Assembly: GCA_946188155.1 (NCBI GenBank)
Contig: CAMHUC010000030.1
Location: 1 to 38,616, forward strand
DNA from: an uncultured bacterium
GTDB lineage: Bacteria > Bacteroidota > Bacteroidia > Bacteroidales > Bacteroidaceae
Direction: 5' to 3'
DNA length: 38,616 bases
Under the pieces are notes generated by a model, which ran no database searches, was not told the DNA's origin, and saw nothing but the letters and a program-made list of their open reading frames with translations. Below, piece after piece: positions 1-7,968 of this stretch. Position numbers and translations under genes: made by a program. Position 1 is the first letter of the stretch, and every line of letters begins with the position of its first letter.

Positions 1-1673
1 GCGATGGCCTCCTTGGTGGTGGGCATCACGGAGTCGTCGGCAGCGATGATGATGATGGCGATATCCGTCACCTGGGCACCACGGGCACGCATGGCCGTGA
101 AGGCCTCGTGGCCGGGCGTGTCGAGGAAGGTGATCTGGCGCCCGTCCTTCAGCTTCACGTTGTAGGCGCCGATATGCTGGGTGATGCCGCCAGCCTCACC
201 TGCAATCACGTTCGTGTTGCGGATGAAGTCGAGCAGCGAGGTCTTACCGTGGTCTACGTGACCCATGACGGTGACAATGGGCGCACGCGAGATGAGGTCG
301 TTCTCGTCATCCTCCTCCTCGGTGATGGCGTTCTGTACCTCGGCACTCACATACTCGGTGGTGAATCCGAACTCATCGGCTACGATATTGATGGTCTCGG
401 CGTCGAGGCGCTGGTTGATACTCACCATGATGCCAATCGACATACAGGTGCCGATGACCTGGTTGACGCCGACGTTCATCATCGTGGCCAGCTCCGATAC
501 GGTGACGAACTCGGTCAGCTTGAGCACCTTGCTCTGTGCTGCCTCTGCTGCCATCTCCTCGCTCATGCGCTCCTGCACGGCGTCGCGCTTCTCCTTACGG
601 TACTTGGCACCCTTCTTGTTCTGCGTGGTCTTCGATGTCAGTCGGGCCAGCGTCTCCTTCACTTGGCGGGCTACTGCCTCGTCGTCGACCTCCAGCGGCT
701 TGGCGGGGCGGTTCTTCTTCTTGTTCTTGCCGCCGCCCTGCTGGTTGTCCTGGAAGTTCTGGTTGCCGTTCTTGTTCTTCTGCTTCTTGTTCTTATTGGC
801 ATTGTCCTGACTGGCGGCCGCCTCGATGTCGACCTTGCCGCCACGGATGCGCTCGCGCTTCTTCTTCTCGCCGCCAGCTCCGCCGTGCATCTGTGCCTGC
901 TTCTCCTCGCGCTCCTTGCGGCGCTCCTCCTTGGTCTTCTTCTTCGGGCGCGTGCTCTGGTTGAGCGCGTCGAGGTCGATCTTGCCTACCACGTTGAGAT
1001 TGGTGGCGGCAATCTTCTTCTCAATCTTCAGCTTGTAGACCTTCACCTCCTTCTGAGGCTCAGCAGCAGGAGCTGCAGGAGCGGGTGCTGCGGGTGCTGC
1101 GGGTGCAACAGGTGCCGGTTTGGGTGCCGGTGCGGGGTCTGCCGGTTTTTCCGGTTCGGCAGGAGCCGTGGCAGGCTTCTGCGGCTCTTCCTTGACAGCC
1201 GGTTCGGGCTGAGGGGCAGGCTTCGCTGGCTCAGGCTCCTTCGCCTCGACGGTTTTCACTTCCACCTCCTTCACCTCAGGCTCGGCAGCAACCGTCGGCG
1301 ACGGGGTGGGCTCGGGCTCTGCCGGCTTCAGCACGACAGGCTTCTTGCCAAGGTTGTCGAGGTCGATCTTGCCCAGGGGCTTGAACTCCTGACGGGGCTC
1401 CTCCCTGAGCTCCACCTTCTGCACCTCTGGCTTGGGCTTTTGCTCCTTGGGCTTCTTGTCTTTCTTGGGGAATATCATGTTGGCCTGCTTCTTCACGTCC
1501 TTATCGCCCTTGAACTCCTTGACCAGTGCCTCGTACTGGGCATCGGAGATTTTGGTGTTGACGTTGGCGTCGTCCTTGATTTCTCCCAGGCTCTTCTTGT
1601 TCTTCAGATAATCGACTGCCGTCTGAAGACCAATATTCAGTTCTGTTAATACTTTATTTAATCTGACTCCCAT
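1..1673 (-). CDS. infB: translation initiation factor IF-2 (3' part outside window)
   Basis: IF-2 is the GTPase that brings fMet-tRNA to the 30S subunit. The gene reads leftwards from ATG at 1673 (protein starts MGVRLNKVL) for 557 complete codons and leaves the window inside the G domain. Residues 1-70 form the small helical IF2-N module. About residues 75-330 are a low-complexity Lys/Pro/Ala/Glu linker, typical of long Bacteroidetes IF-2. A second IF2-N-like helical block follows ([17 protein letters not shown]). The G domain begins near residue 464 with the P-loop GHVDHGKT at about 466-473, and DTPGHE lies near residue 515. It is the third gene of rimP-nusA-infB, separated from nusA by a repeat-filled 147-bp gap. 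The long plus-strand open frame here is an antisense shadow. Identity is certain; only the end is missing. Confidence 0.97.
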   Translation of the reverse strand, partial: MGVRLNKVLTELNIGLQTAVDYLKNKKSLGEIKDDANVNTKISDAQYEALVKEFKGDKDVKKQANMIFPKKDKKPKEQKPKPEVQKVELREEPRQEFKPLGKIDLDNLGKKPVVLKPAEPEPTPSPTVAAEPEVKEVEVKTVEAKEPEPAKPAPQPEPAVKEEPQKPATAPAEPEKPADPAPAPKPAPVAPAAPAAPAPAAPAAEPQKEVKVYKLKIEKKIAATNLNVVGKIDLDALNQSTRPKKKTKEERRKEREEKQAQMHGGAGGEKKKRERIRGGKVDIEAAASQDNANKNKKQKNKNGNQNFQDNQQGGGKNKKKNRPAKPLEVDDEAVARQVKETLARLTSKTTQNKKGAKYRKEKRDAVQERMSEEMAAEAAQSKVLKLTEFVTVSELATMMNVGVNQVIGTCMSIGIMVSINQRLDAETINIVADEFGFTTEYVSAEVQNAITEEEDDENDLISRAPIVTVMGHVDHGKTSLLDFIRNTNVIAGEAGGITQHIGAYNVKLKDGRQITFLDTPGHEAFTAMRARGAQVTDIAIIIIAADDSVMPTTKEAI

Positions 1674-1689
1674 TCTTTTTTCTTTTTTT

Positions 1690-1812
1690 GTTTACAGTTT
1701 ACAGTTTATAGTTTATAGATGATTACTTTATAGATTCGTCACCTCCCTCGAAGGGAATTTACAGCCTTCAGTCATATCAACTATAAACTATAAACTGTAA
1801 ACTATAAACTAC
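1690..1812. repeat. hairpin-forming repeat element A (GTTTAYAG arms) between nusA and infB
   Basis: The left arm (1690-1718) is a run of 7-bp units GTTTACA/GTTTATA. The right arm (about 1780-1811) is the same repeat inverted. About 60 nt lie between them, starting GATGATTAC and containing a near-palindrome TCCCTCGAAGGGA. Transcribed with the operon, it would fold as a long AT-rich stem ahead of infB. A second element with the same layout and the same GTTTATAGATGAnTAC junction lies at 20913-21039, and a one-armed relative at 18297-18500. Confidence 0.85.
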
Positions 1813-1820
1813 ATAATCAA

Positions 1821-3077
1821 TCACTCAAACTCAGCACGGAGCACTTCCAGCAGATGGTCGACGGTCTCTTCCTCGAGGTCGGCCTTTTCGATAAGCATCT
1901 CGCGCGGGGCGTTCAGTACTGCCTTTGCGGTGTCCAGGCCGATGGCTTTGATGGAGTCGATGACCCACTGGTCGATCTCGTCGGAGAACTCGTCGAGATA
2001 GATGTCCTCGTCGGCCTCGTTGTCGCTGACCACTCGGAACACGTCGATGGTGTACTCCGTGAGCATCGATGCCAGCTTGATGTTCATACCGCCTCGGCCG
2101 ATGGCCAGCGACACCTCCTCGGGCTGTAGGTAGACCTCTGCCTTGCGGTGCTCCTGGTCGAGGGTGATGCTCGTCACCTTGGCGGGGCTCAGTGCGCGCT
2201 GGATGAAGAGCTGCATGTTGGAGGAGTAGTTGATCACGTCGATATTCTCATTGCAGAGTTCGCGCACGATGCCATGCACGCGGCTGCCCTTTACGCCTAC
2301 GCAGGCTCCTACCGGGTCGATGCGCTCGTCGTAGCTCTCCACGGCCACCTTGGCACGGTCGCCCGGCATGCGGGCCACGCGTCGCACGGTGATCAGGCCG
2401 TCGCTGATCTCGGGTACCTCTGACTCAAGCAGTCGCTCTAGGAACTTGGGGCTGGTGCGTGAGAGGATGATGCGGGGGTTGTTGTTCTCGTTCTGCACCT
2501 CCTTGACGATGGCGCGCACGGTCTCGCCCTTGTGGTAGCTGTCGGCGGGTATCTGCTCGGCCTTGGGCAGATGGAGCTCGTTGCCCTCATCGTCGATGAG
2601 CAACACCTCGCGCTTCCAGATCTGATATACCTCGCCGCTGACCACCTGGCCCACCTTGTCCTTGTACTTCTGGTAGAGGGAGTCGTGCTCCAGTTCCAGA
2701 ATCTTGGAGGCCAGTGTCTGGCGGAGGTTGAGGATGGCCCGCCGGCCAAACTTCTGGAAGTTGACCTCTTCGGACACCTCCTCGCCGACCTCGTAGTCGG
2801 GTTCAATCTTCTGAGCCTCGGAGAGTGCTATCTCCTTGTTCTCATCCTGCACTTCGTCGTCGGCCACCACCACGCGGTTGCGGTGGATTTCGAAGTCGCC
2901 CTTGTCGGGGTTCACTATCACGTCGAAGTTCTCGTCCGAGCCGTAGATTTTCGCAATCACGTTTCGGAAACTCTCCTCGAGCACACTCACCAGCGTGGTG
3001 CGGTCGATGTTCTTTGTCTCTTTGAAATCCTGAAAGGTCTCAATCATTGAGGGGCCTTTCGCATCCTTAGTTGCCAT
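1821..3077 (-). CDS. nusA: transcription elongation/termination factor NusA
   Basis: NusA binds RNA polymerase and nascent RNA and modulates pausing, termination and antitermination. This 418-residue protein has the N-terminal RNAP-binding domain (about 1-135, with LVSVLEESFRNVIAKIYG), an S1 domain (about 140-205), and two KH domains (about 215-350, with GACVGVKGSRV and SLAIGRGGMNIKLA). An acidic C-terminal tail follows, ending in a short helical region. The start MATKDAKG is preferred over the internal Met at residue 11 because homologues as I remember them carry a similar short leader. It begins 11 bp after rimP stops. The length is normal for Bacteroidetes, which lack the long acidic repeats of enteric NusA. 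Confidence 0.97.
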   Translation of the reverse strand: MATKDAKGPSMIETFQDFKETKNIDRTTLVSVLEESFRNVIAKIYGSDENFDVIVNPDKGDFEIHRNRVVVADDEVQDENKEIALSEAQKIEPDYEVGEEVSEEVNFQKFGRRAILNLRQTLASKILELEHDSLYQKYKDKVGQVVSGEVYQIWKREVLLIDDEGNELHLPKAEQIPADSYHKGETVRAIVKEVQNENNNPRIILSRTSPKFLERLLESEVPEISDGLITVRRVARMPGDRAKVAVESYDERIDPVGACVGVKGSRVHGIVRELCNENIDVINYSSNMQLFIQRALSPAKVTSITLDQEHRKAEVYLQPEEVSLAIGRGGMNIKLASMLTEYTIDVFRVVSDNEADEDIYLDEFSDEIDQWVIDSIKAIGLDTAKAVLNAPREMLIEKADLEEETVDHLLEVLRAEFE

Positions 3078-3088
3078 ATCTATTTCTT

Positions 3089-3556
3089 TTATTTAAATGT
3101 CAGCACATACTTGGCATACTTCACCGTGTCCATCGAGAATGTCTTGTCGACCTCGGCCATCACGGGGCGCTTCTTGCCTTCGATGGTCTGCTTCTCCTTG
3201 ATGGTCAGCACGAAGTCGCGGCCGTCGACGGATTTCAGGATGCCCGTCAGCTTCTTGCCGTCGGCATCCAGCACCTCCAGTTCGTCGCCGATATGGTTGA
3301 GGTACTGCTGCTCCACCTTGAACGGCTGCCCGATGCCGGCGCTGCCCACCTCCAGTTCGTAGTCGCCCAGCTCGTCGCCCAGGCGCTCCTGTAGGAATCG
3401 GCTCAATTCTGCACAGTCCTCAATCCATACGCCGTCGGCGTGGTCGATTTCGATGACGATACGTTCGTCAGCCCCAAACACAATGTCTACCAGGAAGTAG
3501 TCGTTGCCCTGCAACCACTCTTCCACCAATGCTTTTACTGTCTCCTTGTTAATCAT
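3089..3556 (-). CDS. rimP: ribosome maturation factor RimP
   Basis: RimP assists 30S subunit maturation. The start chosen is ATG at 3556 (MINKETVKALVEEWL), giving 155 residues. The frame stays open upstream to another Met, but that extension contains the predicted promoter and a hairpin, so it cannot be coding. The N-terminal alpha/beta domain (about 1-85) contains VDIVFGADERIVIEID and ELSRFLQERLGD. The C-terminal SH3-like barrel (about 90-155) contains LTGILKSVDGRDFVLTI. It is the first gene of the rimP-nusA-infB operon, an order conserved across bacteria, and has its own phylum-type promoter and a structured leader. Confidence 0.95.
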   Translation of the reverse strand: MINKETVKALVEEWLQGNDYFLVDIVFGADERIVIEIDHADGVWIEDCAELSRFLQERLGDELGDYELEVGSAGIGQPFKVEQQYLNHIGDELEVLDADGKKLTGILKSVDGRDFVLTIKEKQTIEGKKRPVMAEVDKTFSMDTVKYAKYVLTFK

Positions 3557-3580
3557 TGATAAACTGTTATAATAATGAAA

Positions 3581-3606
3581 ATGAGAGGCTCTTGCGAGTC
3601 TCTCAT
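3581..3606 (-). promoter_or_regulatory. stem-loop in the rimP leader
   Basis: An inverted repeat with an 11-bp stem (ATGAGAGACTC pairing with GAGCCTCTCAT, one wobble) and a 4-nt loop sits between the predicted transcription start (about 3615) and the rimP ATG at 3556. On the RNA strand it is followed by a short T-rich run (TTTTCATTATT), so it could act as a weak attenuator or a protein-binding hairpin. The stem is seen directly; the function is inferred. Confidence 0.6.
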
Positions 3607-3621
3607 TCCACTGAACGGGTG

Positions 3622-3653
3622 CAAAATTACATATTTTTCTTAAATCCACCAAA
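3622..3653 (-). promoter_or_regulatory. phylum-type promoter of rimP-nusA-infB
   Basis: On the minus strand, TTTG (3653-3650), a 20-bp spacer, and TAATTTTG (3629-3622) match the Bacteroidetes TTTG / TAnnTTTG consensus. The predicted start is near 3615, giving a leader of about 60 nt that carries the stem-loop. Confidence 0.8.
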
Positions 3654-3668
3654 TAATTAGACGATTTT

Positions 3669-5441
3669 TTATGCCATAGCCCCGAATATTTCTGATTTTC
3701 TTTGTTGGCAAGTGGTGTTTTGTGCCGATTTCTTGCCTACAGTAATCAGTGAACTCGTCTCTTTGGGCTTCTTCGGAGTCAGGAGTTTTTGGTATTCCTC
3801 CAGGTTCATCAGCAGCCGCTCTGCCTCGCGAACCTGCTTGTCGTAGTTGAGGCCGGCCTCGATGCTGCCAGCCTGGTAATAGTAGGCCGAGATGATGTCC
3901 ATCTCCAGAATTTGCAGCAGGGTGGCCTTGTGCTTCTCCAGGTCGAAGGCCACGTCGTGCTTCAGTTTGCTCTGCAGTGTGTCGAAGGCGGCGCGGGCGT
4001 CGTCGTAGTAGCCTTCGAACTTGGCGGTCTTTACCAGTTCGTCGAACTGCTTCTTGCTGACGGGGTCGTAGGTGAATCCGCTCCTGATGACGCGCTCCTT
4101 GAACTCCTGCCAGTCCTGCTCTGTGAGGTGGAACTCAGCGGCCGGTGCTATCGATGGGTGGCGGGCAACGTAGTCGACCACGTAGTCGAACATCACCTCG
4201 GTGGAGTCCTGCCCTGTGGCAGAGAGATAGAAGGCGATGTTGGGTATGGTGTCGGCTTTCACCTCCACGTCGGGCTTGATGCCGCCGCCGTCGCGCACCT
4301 CACGTCCAGCAGCGGTGTGGAACACCTTGGTCAGCGAGTCGGGTATGTGCTCCCGGTAGCCAGTGCTGCCCTGCTTGTAGTTGATGGCCTGGATGCAGCG
4401 CCCGCTGGGTATGTAGTATTTCGAGGTGGTGACCTTCATGTTCGTATTGTAGGGCAGGTCGATGGGCACCTGCACCAGTCCTTTCCCATACGTGCGCGTA
4501 CCTAATATTATTGCACGGTCGAGGTCCTGCAGGGCACCGCTGGTAATCTCGCTGGCCGATGCCGTCTCGCCGTTTACCAGTACCACGATGGGCATCAGCG
4601 TGTCCACGGGCTCCAGGCGCGTCTGGTAGACACGGCTTGCTTGGCGCACCTTGCCCCGGTTCTCCACCACAGTGATGCCCTTCGGCACCCATAGGTTGAC
4701 GATGTCGACGGCCTCGGCCTCTGAGCCGCCGCCATTGTTGCGCAGGTCGAAGATGAGCGAGGTAGCCCCCTGCTTCTTCAGCTCGATGAAGGCGCGTCGC
4801 ACGTCCTTGCCGCTCTCCTGCGTGAACGAGTTGTAGTTGATATAGCCGATGTTGCCCTGGCGCATGCCGTAGTAAGGCAGTTCGGGCAGCTTGATGTTCT
4901 TGCGGGTGATCTTCAGTTTCAGCTCTTTCTGCGTGGTGGGTCGGAACACCTTCAGCAGGAAGCTCGTGCCAGGCTCGCCGCGCAGATGGCTGCTCACGTA
5001 GCCCACTTCCTTGTCGGTCATCAGCGTGTCGTCGATGCTCAGTATGATGTCGCCCTTCTTCAGTCCCACCTCTGCGGCGGGCATGCCGGCGTAAGGCTCG
5101 TCCACCACCACGCGCCCCAGCTTCTGGTGCTTGCGGATGAGGGCACCGATGCCGGCGTACTTGCCGGTGAGCATCATGCGCAGGTTCTTCGTCTCGTCCT
5201 GGGCGTAGTACTCGGTATAGGGGTCGAGCTGTCGCAGCATGGCATTGATGCCGGTGCCTATGACGTCCTTCGGGCTGATGGTGTCGACGTACAGCAGGTC
5301 GAGGTGCTTATACAGGTTGTTGAAGATGTCGAGATGCTTGGCCACCTCGAAGTTATGGTCTTTCTGGCTCTGTGCCGCCATCATGGCCGGCACCAGCATG
5401 AGCAGTAGCTGCAGGCAGATTCTTCTCATCGTCACGTTCAT
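3669..5441 (-). CDS. secreted S41 family C-terminal processing peptidase
   Basis: This is a Ser/Lys-dyad protease of the CtpA/Prc type, which trims or degrades envelope proteins in the periplasm. Starting at ATG 5441 (MNVTMRRICL) it has 590 residues; 5429 is an alternative start. A signal peptide covers about 1-23 (cut after AQS). A PDZ domain (about 85-180, with GRVVVDEPYAGMPAAEVGL) precedes the S41 core. Ser295 (in ETASASE), Lys320 (TYGKG) and Gln324 keep the spacing of the catalytic Ser-Lys-Gln of B. subtilis CtpB. A helical tail of about 200 residues follows. A longer frame with an upstream Met is rejected because it covers the promoter motif. The last 15 residues are basic and low-complexity. 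Physiological substrates are unknown. Confidence 0.93.
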   Translation of the reverse strand: MNVTMRRICLQLLLMLVPAMMAAQSQKDHNFEVAKHLDIFNNLYKHLDLLYVDTISPKDVIGTGINAMLRQLDPYTEYYAQDETKNLRMMLTGKYAGIGALIRKHQKLGRVVVDEPYAGMPAAEVGLKKGDIILSIDDTLMTDKEVGYVSSHLRGEPGTSFLLKVFRPTTQKELKLKITRKNIKLPELPYYGMRQGNIGYINYNSFTQESGKDVRRAFIELKKQGATSLIFDLRNNGGGSEAEAVDIVNLWVPKGITVVENRGKVRQASRVYQTRLEPVDTLMPIVVLVNGETASASEITSGALQDLDRAIILGTRTYGKGLVQVPIDLPYNTNMKVTTSKYYIPSGRCIQAINYKQGSTGYREHIPDSLTKVFHTAAGREVRDGGGIKPDVEVKADTIPNIAFYLSATGQDSTEVMFDYVVDYVARHPSIAPAAEFHLTEQDWQEFKERVIRSGFTYDPVSKKQFDELVKTAKFEGYYDDARAAFDTLQSKLKHDVAFDLEKHKATLLQILEMDIISAYYYQAGSIEAGLNYDKQVREAERLLMNLEEYQKLLTPKKPKETSSLITVGKKSAQNTTCQQRKSEIFGAMA

Positions 5442-5465
5442 GTTCGTATTTTCGTTTATGCTGTG

Positions 5466-5473
5466 CAAAGGTA
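5466..5473 (-). promoter_or_regulatory. -7 box upstream of the S41 peptidase gene
   Basis: TACCTTTG on the minus strand fits TAnnTTTG and sits 25 bp before the chosen ATG. No clear TTTG was found at the usual -33 distance, so this is a half-site call. It argues for the start at 5441 or 5429 rather than further upstream. Confidence 0.5.
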
Positions 5474-5566
5474 AGGATTTTGCAGCATATAGTATTGCTT
5501 TGGCACGCAAATTTAGGATAGTTTATCATATCAATCGTGAATAAATCATAAATAATAGGGTGATTG

Positions 5567-5600
5567 TTTGACTCGTACCTTAGGTAAGGTGTTATCTTTG
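5567..5600 (+). promoter_or_regulatory. promoter with MerR-type operator
   Basis: TTTG (5567-5570) and TATCTTTG (5593-5600) are separated by 22 bp, slightly long, as is common for MerR-controlled promoters. The spacer holds overlapping palindromes: TACCT-T-AGGTA, and ACCTT-AGGT-AAGGT. The regulator encoded 33 bp downstream probably binds here and controls its own operon. Confidence 0.7.
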
Positions 5601-5632
5601 CAAACGAAATAAAAGGAAGAAAGGATCACGCT

Positions 5633-6487
5633 ATGCCAAAGAACGTAAAACTAACCATCGGGGATTTCTCCAAGTACTGTCAGGTGACGGTGAAGACGCT
5701 CCGGCACTATGAGAAACTGGGGCTGCTGGTGCCCAACGAGGTGGACGAGTGGACGCGCTACCGCTATTACGACGTGGCGCAGATGCAGCAGCTCAACGCC
5801 ATCCTCCGGCTGAAGGCCATGGGCTTCACGCTGGAGGAGATACGCGGCCTGCTCGACGAGGGCACCCACCGGCCAAGCATACCGCAGATAGAAGCCAAGA
5901 CGGCTGAGGTGAAAGAGCAGATAAGGCGGCTGGAGGAGCGGCTGGAGGTGCTCCAGCGCATGGGCGACTCCATCCGTCAGATAGCTCACATGGAGCGCTT
6001 CTCCATCCAGTGTCTGCCCTCTATTATCGTGGCCTCCCACCGTCAGGTCATCCGCAACTATGCCGCCCTGACCCGGCTCTGCGCCGAGACCATCGGCCCG
6101 GCCATCCAGCTGCTGGGCTGCAAGCGCACCAATCCCCTCTACTGTTTCAGTGTGAACTATGAGGATGAATACAAGAAGGAGAATATCGACGTGGAATACT
6201 GCGAGCAGGTGGAGGAGATGCACGCCGACACAGAACTCATACAGTTCAAGCAGCTGCCTGAGATTCCTACTGCCGTCTGCATGAAGTGCGAGGGTCCTTA
6301 CGACAATATGCAGGAGAACTTCCTCGAGGTGTTCAGCTACATAGCCAAGCAGGGCTATCAGGTGGCCGGGAAGCATCGCATCCAGTTTATCGAGGGGCGC
6401 TGGAACCAGAAAGACCCTCAGAAGTGGGTCTCCATCATCCAGGTGCCGGTAGAGAAACGTGTTACCCCAAGCATTGACGCCTTATGA
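5633..6487 (+). CDS. MerR family regulator with GyrI-like effector domain
   Basis: This 284-residue transcription factor has an N-terminal MerR winged helix (about 7-75, TIGDFSKYCQVTVKTLRHYE then RYRYYDVAQMQQL), a coiled-coil dimerisation helix (about 80-115), and a C-terminal GyrI/BmrR-like domain (about 125-280) of the kind that binds hydrophobic or cationic small molecules. MerR regulators twist overlong promoter spacers into active form on binding effector, and the promoter in front has a 22-bp spacer with a palindrome. The stop overlaps the start of the DUF3795 gene (ATGA), so the two are translationally coupled. The ligand cannot be told from sequence. Confidence 0.93.
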   Translation: MPKNVKLTIGDFSKYCQVTVKTLRHYEKLGLLVPNEVDEWTRYRYYDVAQMQQLNAILRLKAMGFTLEEIRGLLDEGTHRPSIPQIEAKTAEVKEQIRRLEERLEVLQRMGDSIRQIAHMERFSIQCLPSIIVASHRQVIRNYAALTRLCAETIGPAIQLLGCKRTNPLYCFSVNYEDEYKKENIDVEYCEQVEEMHADTELIQFKQLPEIPTAVCMKCEGPYDNMQENFLEVFSYIAKQGYQVAGKHRIQFIEGRWNQKDPQKWVSIIQVPVEKRVTPSIDAL

Positions 6488-6867
6488 TACCGGTTGTCAA
6501 TAGTACCAGCCTGATAGGGGCCTGCGGGCTCTACTGCGGGGCGTGCAGGAAGTTCCTGAAGGACCAGTGCCCGGGATGCTGGCACCTGGACAGCATGCAT
6601 CCCGTCAAGCATCGGCGTCAGGCCAGATGGCTGGAGCGGTGCAAGATACGCCGCTGCTGTAAGACGAAAGCCTTCCACACCTGTGCCGAATGCAGCGCGG
6701 GAGTGGAAGCCTGCAAGACCTATACCAACCTTGTCAGCAAGCTGTTTGGACTGCTCTTCAACAGTGACCGCTCGGCCTGTATCCGCTACATCCGCCAGAA
6801 CGGCGAGGAAGCTTTCGCCGAGAAGATGACCTGGTACGAACTGATGACTATGCCCCGCCGCAAATAG
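6484..6867 (+). CDS. DUF3795 cysteine-rich protein
   Basis: A 127-residue protein with the cysteine pattern of DUF3795: C14-x3-C18-x2-C21, C29-x2-C32, C53, C58-C59, C67-x2-C70 and C77 (for example ACGLYCGACRKFL and HTCAEC). The pairs suggest zinc or another metal, but no biochemical role is established that I know of. It starts within the merR stop (ATGA overlap), so it is probably a target of that regulator. No signal peptide or membrane segment is seen, so it is likely cytoplasmic. It ends 82 bp before the convergent ptb-like gene. Confidence 0.88.
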   Translation: MIPVVNSTSLIGACGLYCGACRKFLKDQCPGCWHLDSMHPVKHRRQARWLERCKIRRCCKTKAFHTCAECSAGVEACKTYTNLVSKLFGLLFNSDRSACIRYIRQNGEEAFAEKMTWYELMTMPRRK

Positions 6868-6949
6868 GGGGGCACATCCGGAGAACAGAGGGCGACGTAC
6901 AGATCCTCGCAGCTCGCCTTTTGGCAGTTCGTCAGCTTTCGGGCATCGG

Positions 6950-7786
6950 CTATATGGCGGCCAGTGCAAGCGAGTAGTACTTCGACTCGGGACTGTCGGC
7001 GCGCGAGGGGACCACGCAGCAGCACTGGGTGCCCTGCAGCACACCGGCTGTCTTGGCATAGCCGAAGAGTGTCAGCGTCTTATAGAACACGTTGCCCGCC
7101 ACGATGTCGGGGAAGATGAGGGCATCGGCCTGTCCGTCGATGACGGAGTGGATGCCTTTCTCTCGCAGACTCACCGAGTCGAGCGACGTCTTCAGGTCGA
7201 GCGGGCCGTCGATGATGCAGCGTCCGAACTTGCCCGTCTGCGCCTCGGCGATAATCTCCAGGTAGTCGACGGTATAGGGGAAGGCCTTGGCCGACACCTT
7301 CTCGGCACAGTGGATGAGCGAGATGCGGGGCTCGCGGATGCCCAGGGCGTGGCACACGTAGTTGACGTAATGAATCTGCTGGCGCCGCTGGCCCTCAGTG
7401 GGCACGGGGATGACGGCAGCATCGGTGAAGAAGAGCAGCTTCTCGTACTTGGGTATCTCGGCCATGGCGATATGGGTGAGCACGTGGCCGGGGCGGATGA
7501 TGCCGTGCTCCTTGTCGAGGATGGCGCGCAGCAGCACGTCGGTATTGACGAGACCCTTCATCAGGATGTCGGCCTCGCCGCTCTTGCAGAGGGCTACGGC
7601 GCGGCGGCAGCACTCCTCCTTGTCGTCGCCGTCCACATAGACAGGCTCGATGAATCCCATCTCCTGGCCTTTCTCCACGGCGTAGCGGGTCGATGCATCG
7701 TTGGCGCACACCACGGCCACGCGCTTCTTGTCGCCCCGCTGCTGCAGGAAGACAATCATGTCGTTCAGGTTTCTGATAGCTTGCAT
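6950..7786 (-). CDS. phosphate acetyl/butyryltransferase family protein (Ptb-like)
   Basis: A 278-residue member of the PTA/PTB family, which exchanges the CoA of acyl-CoA for phosphate. Seen are the conserved core blocks GEADILMKGLVNTDVLLRA, ILDKEHGI, LTHIAMAEIP, LLFFTDAAVIPVP, IIDGPLDLKTSL and DALIFPDIVAGNVFYKTL. The length (somewhat short of 300) and the GPLD..TS block favour phosphate butyryltransferase over acetate-type Pta. In many Bacteroidetes such a gene sits next to butyrate kinase; none is visible here, so the acyl group is uncertain. It lies downstream of the two transglutaminase-like genes on the same strand, across a 16-bp tandem repeat, with no clear promoter of its own. Confidence 0.88.
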   Translation of the reverse strand: MQAIRNLNDMIVFLQQRGDKKRVAVVCANDASTRYAVEKGQEMGFIEPVYVDGDDKEECCRRAVALCKSGEADILMKGLVNTDVLLRAILDKEHGIIRPGHVLTHIAMAEIPKYEKLLFFTDAAVIPVPTEGQRRQQIHYVNYVCHALGIREPRISLIHCAEKVSAKAFPYTVDYLEIIAEAQTGKFGRCIIDGPLDLKTSLDSVSLREKGIHSVIDGQADALIFPDIVAGNVFYKTLTLFGYAKTAGVLQGTQCCCVVPSRADSPESKYYSLALAAI

Positions 7787-7800
7787 AGATTCTTTTCTTT

Positions 7801-7967
7801 ATAACGGAATAACGTGATAACGGAATAACGTGATGGCGGAATAACGTGATGACGGAATAACGTGATAACGGAATAACGTGATGACGGAATAACGTGATAA
7901 CGGAATAACGTGATGGCGGAATAACGTGATGACGGAATAACGTGATGACGGAATAACGTGACGGCGA
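7801..7967. repeat. 16-bp tandem repeat array (VNTR), about 10 units
   Basis: Head-to-tail units of ATAACGTGATnnCGGA start at 7809, 7825, 7841, 7857, 7873, 7889, 7905, 7921 and 7937, with partial units at each end; the variable pair is aa, gg or ga. The array fills the gap between the Ptb-like gene and the DUF3857 gene and stops 2 bp before the latter's stop codon. The 16-bp period is not a multiple of three. An open minus-strand frame across it is a by-product of the repeat, not a gene. Confidence 0.95.
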
Positions 7968-7968
7968 T

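Noticed and set aside
108..1649. Long plus-strand open frame of 513 codons over infB
   Set aside because: Antisense to the clear infB frame; Leu/Val/Arg/Cys-rich, no domain, produced by GC-rich codon bias on the other strand.
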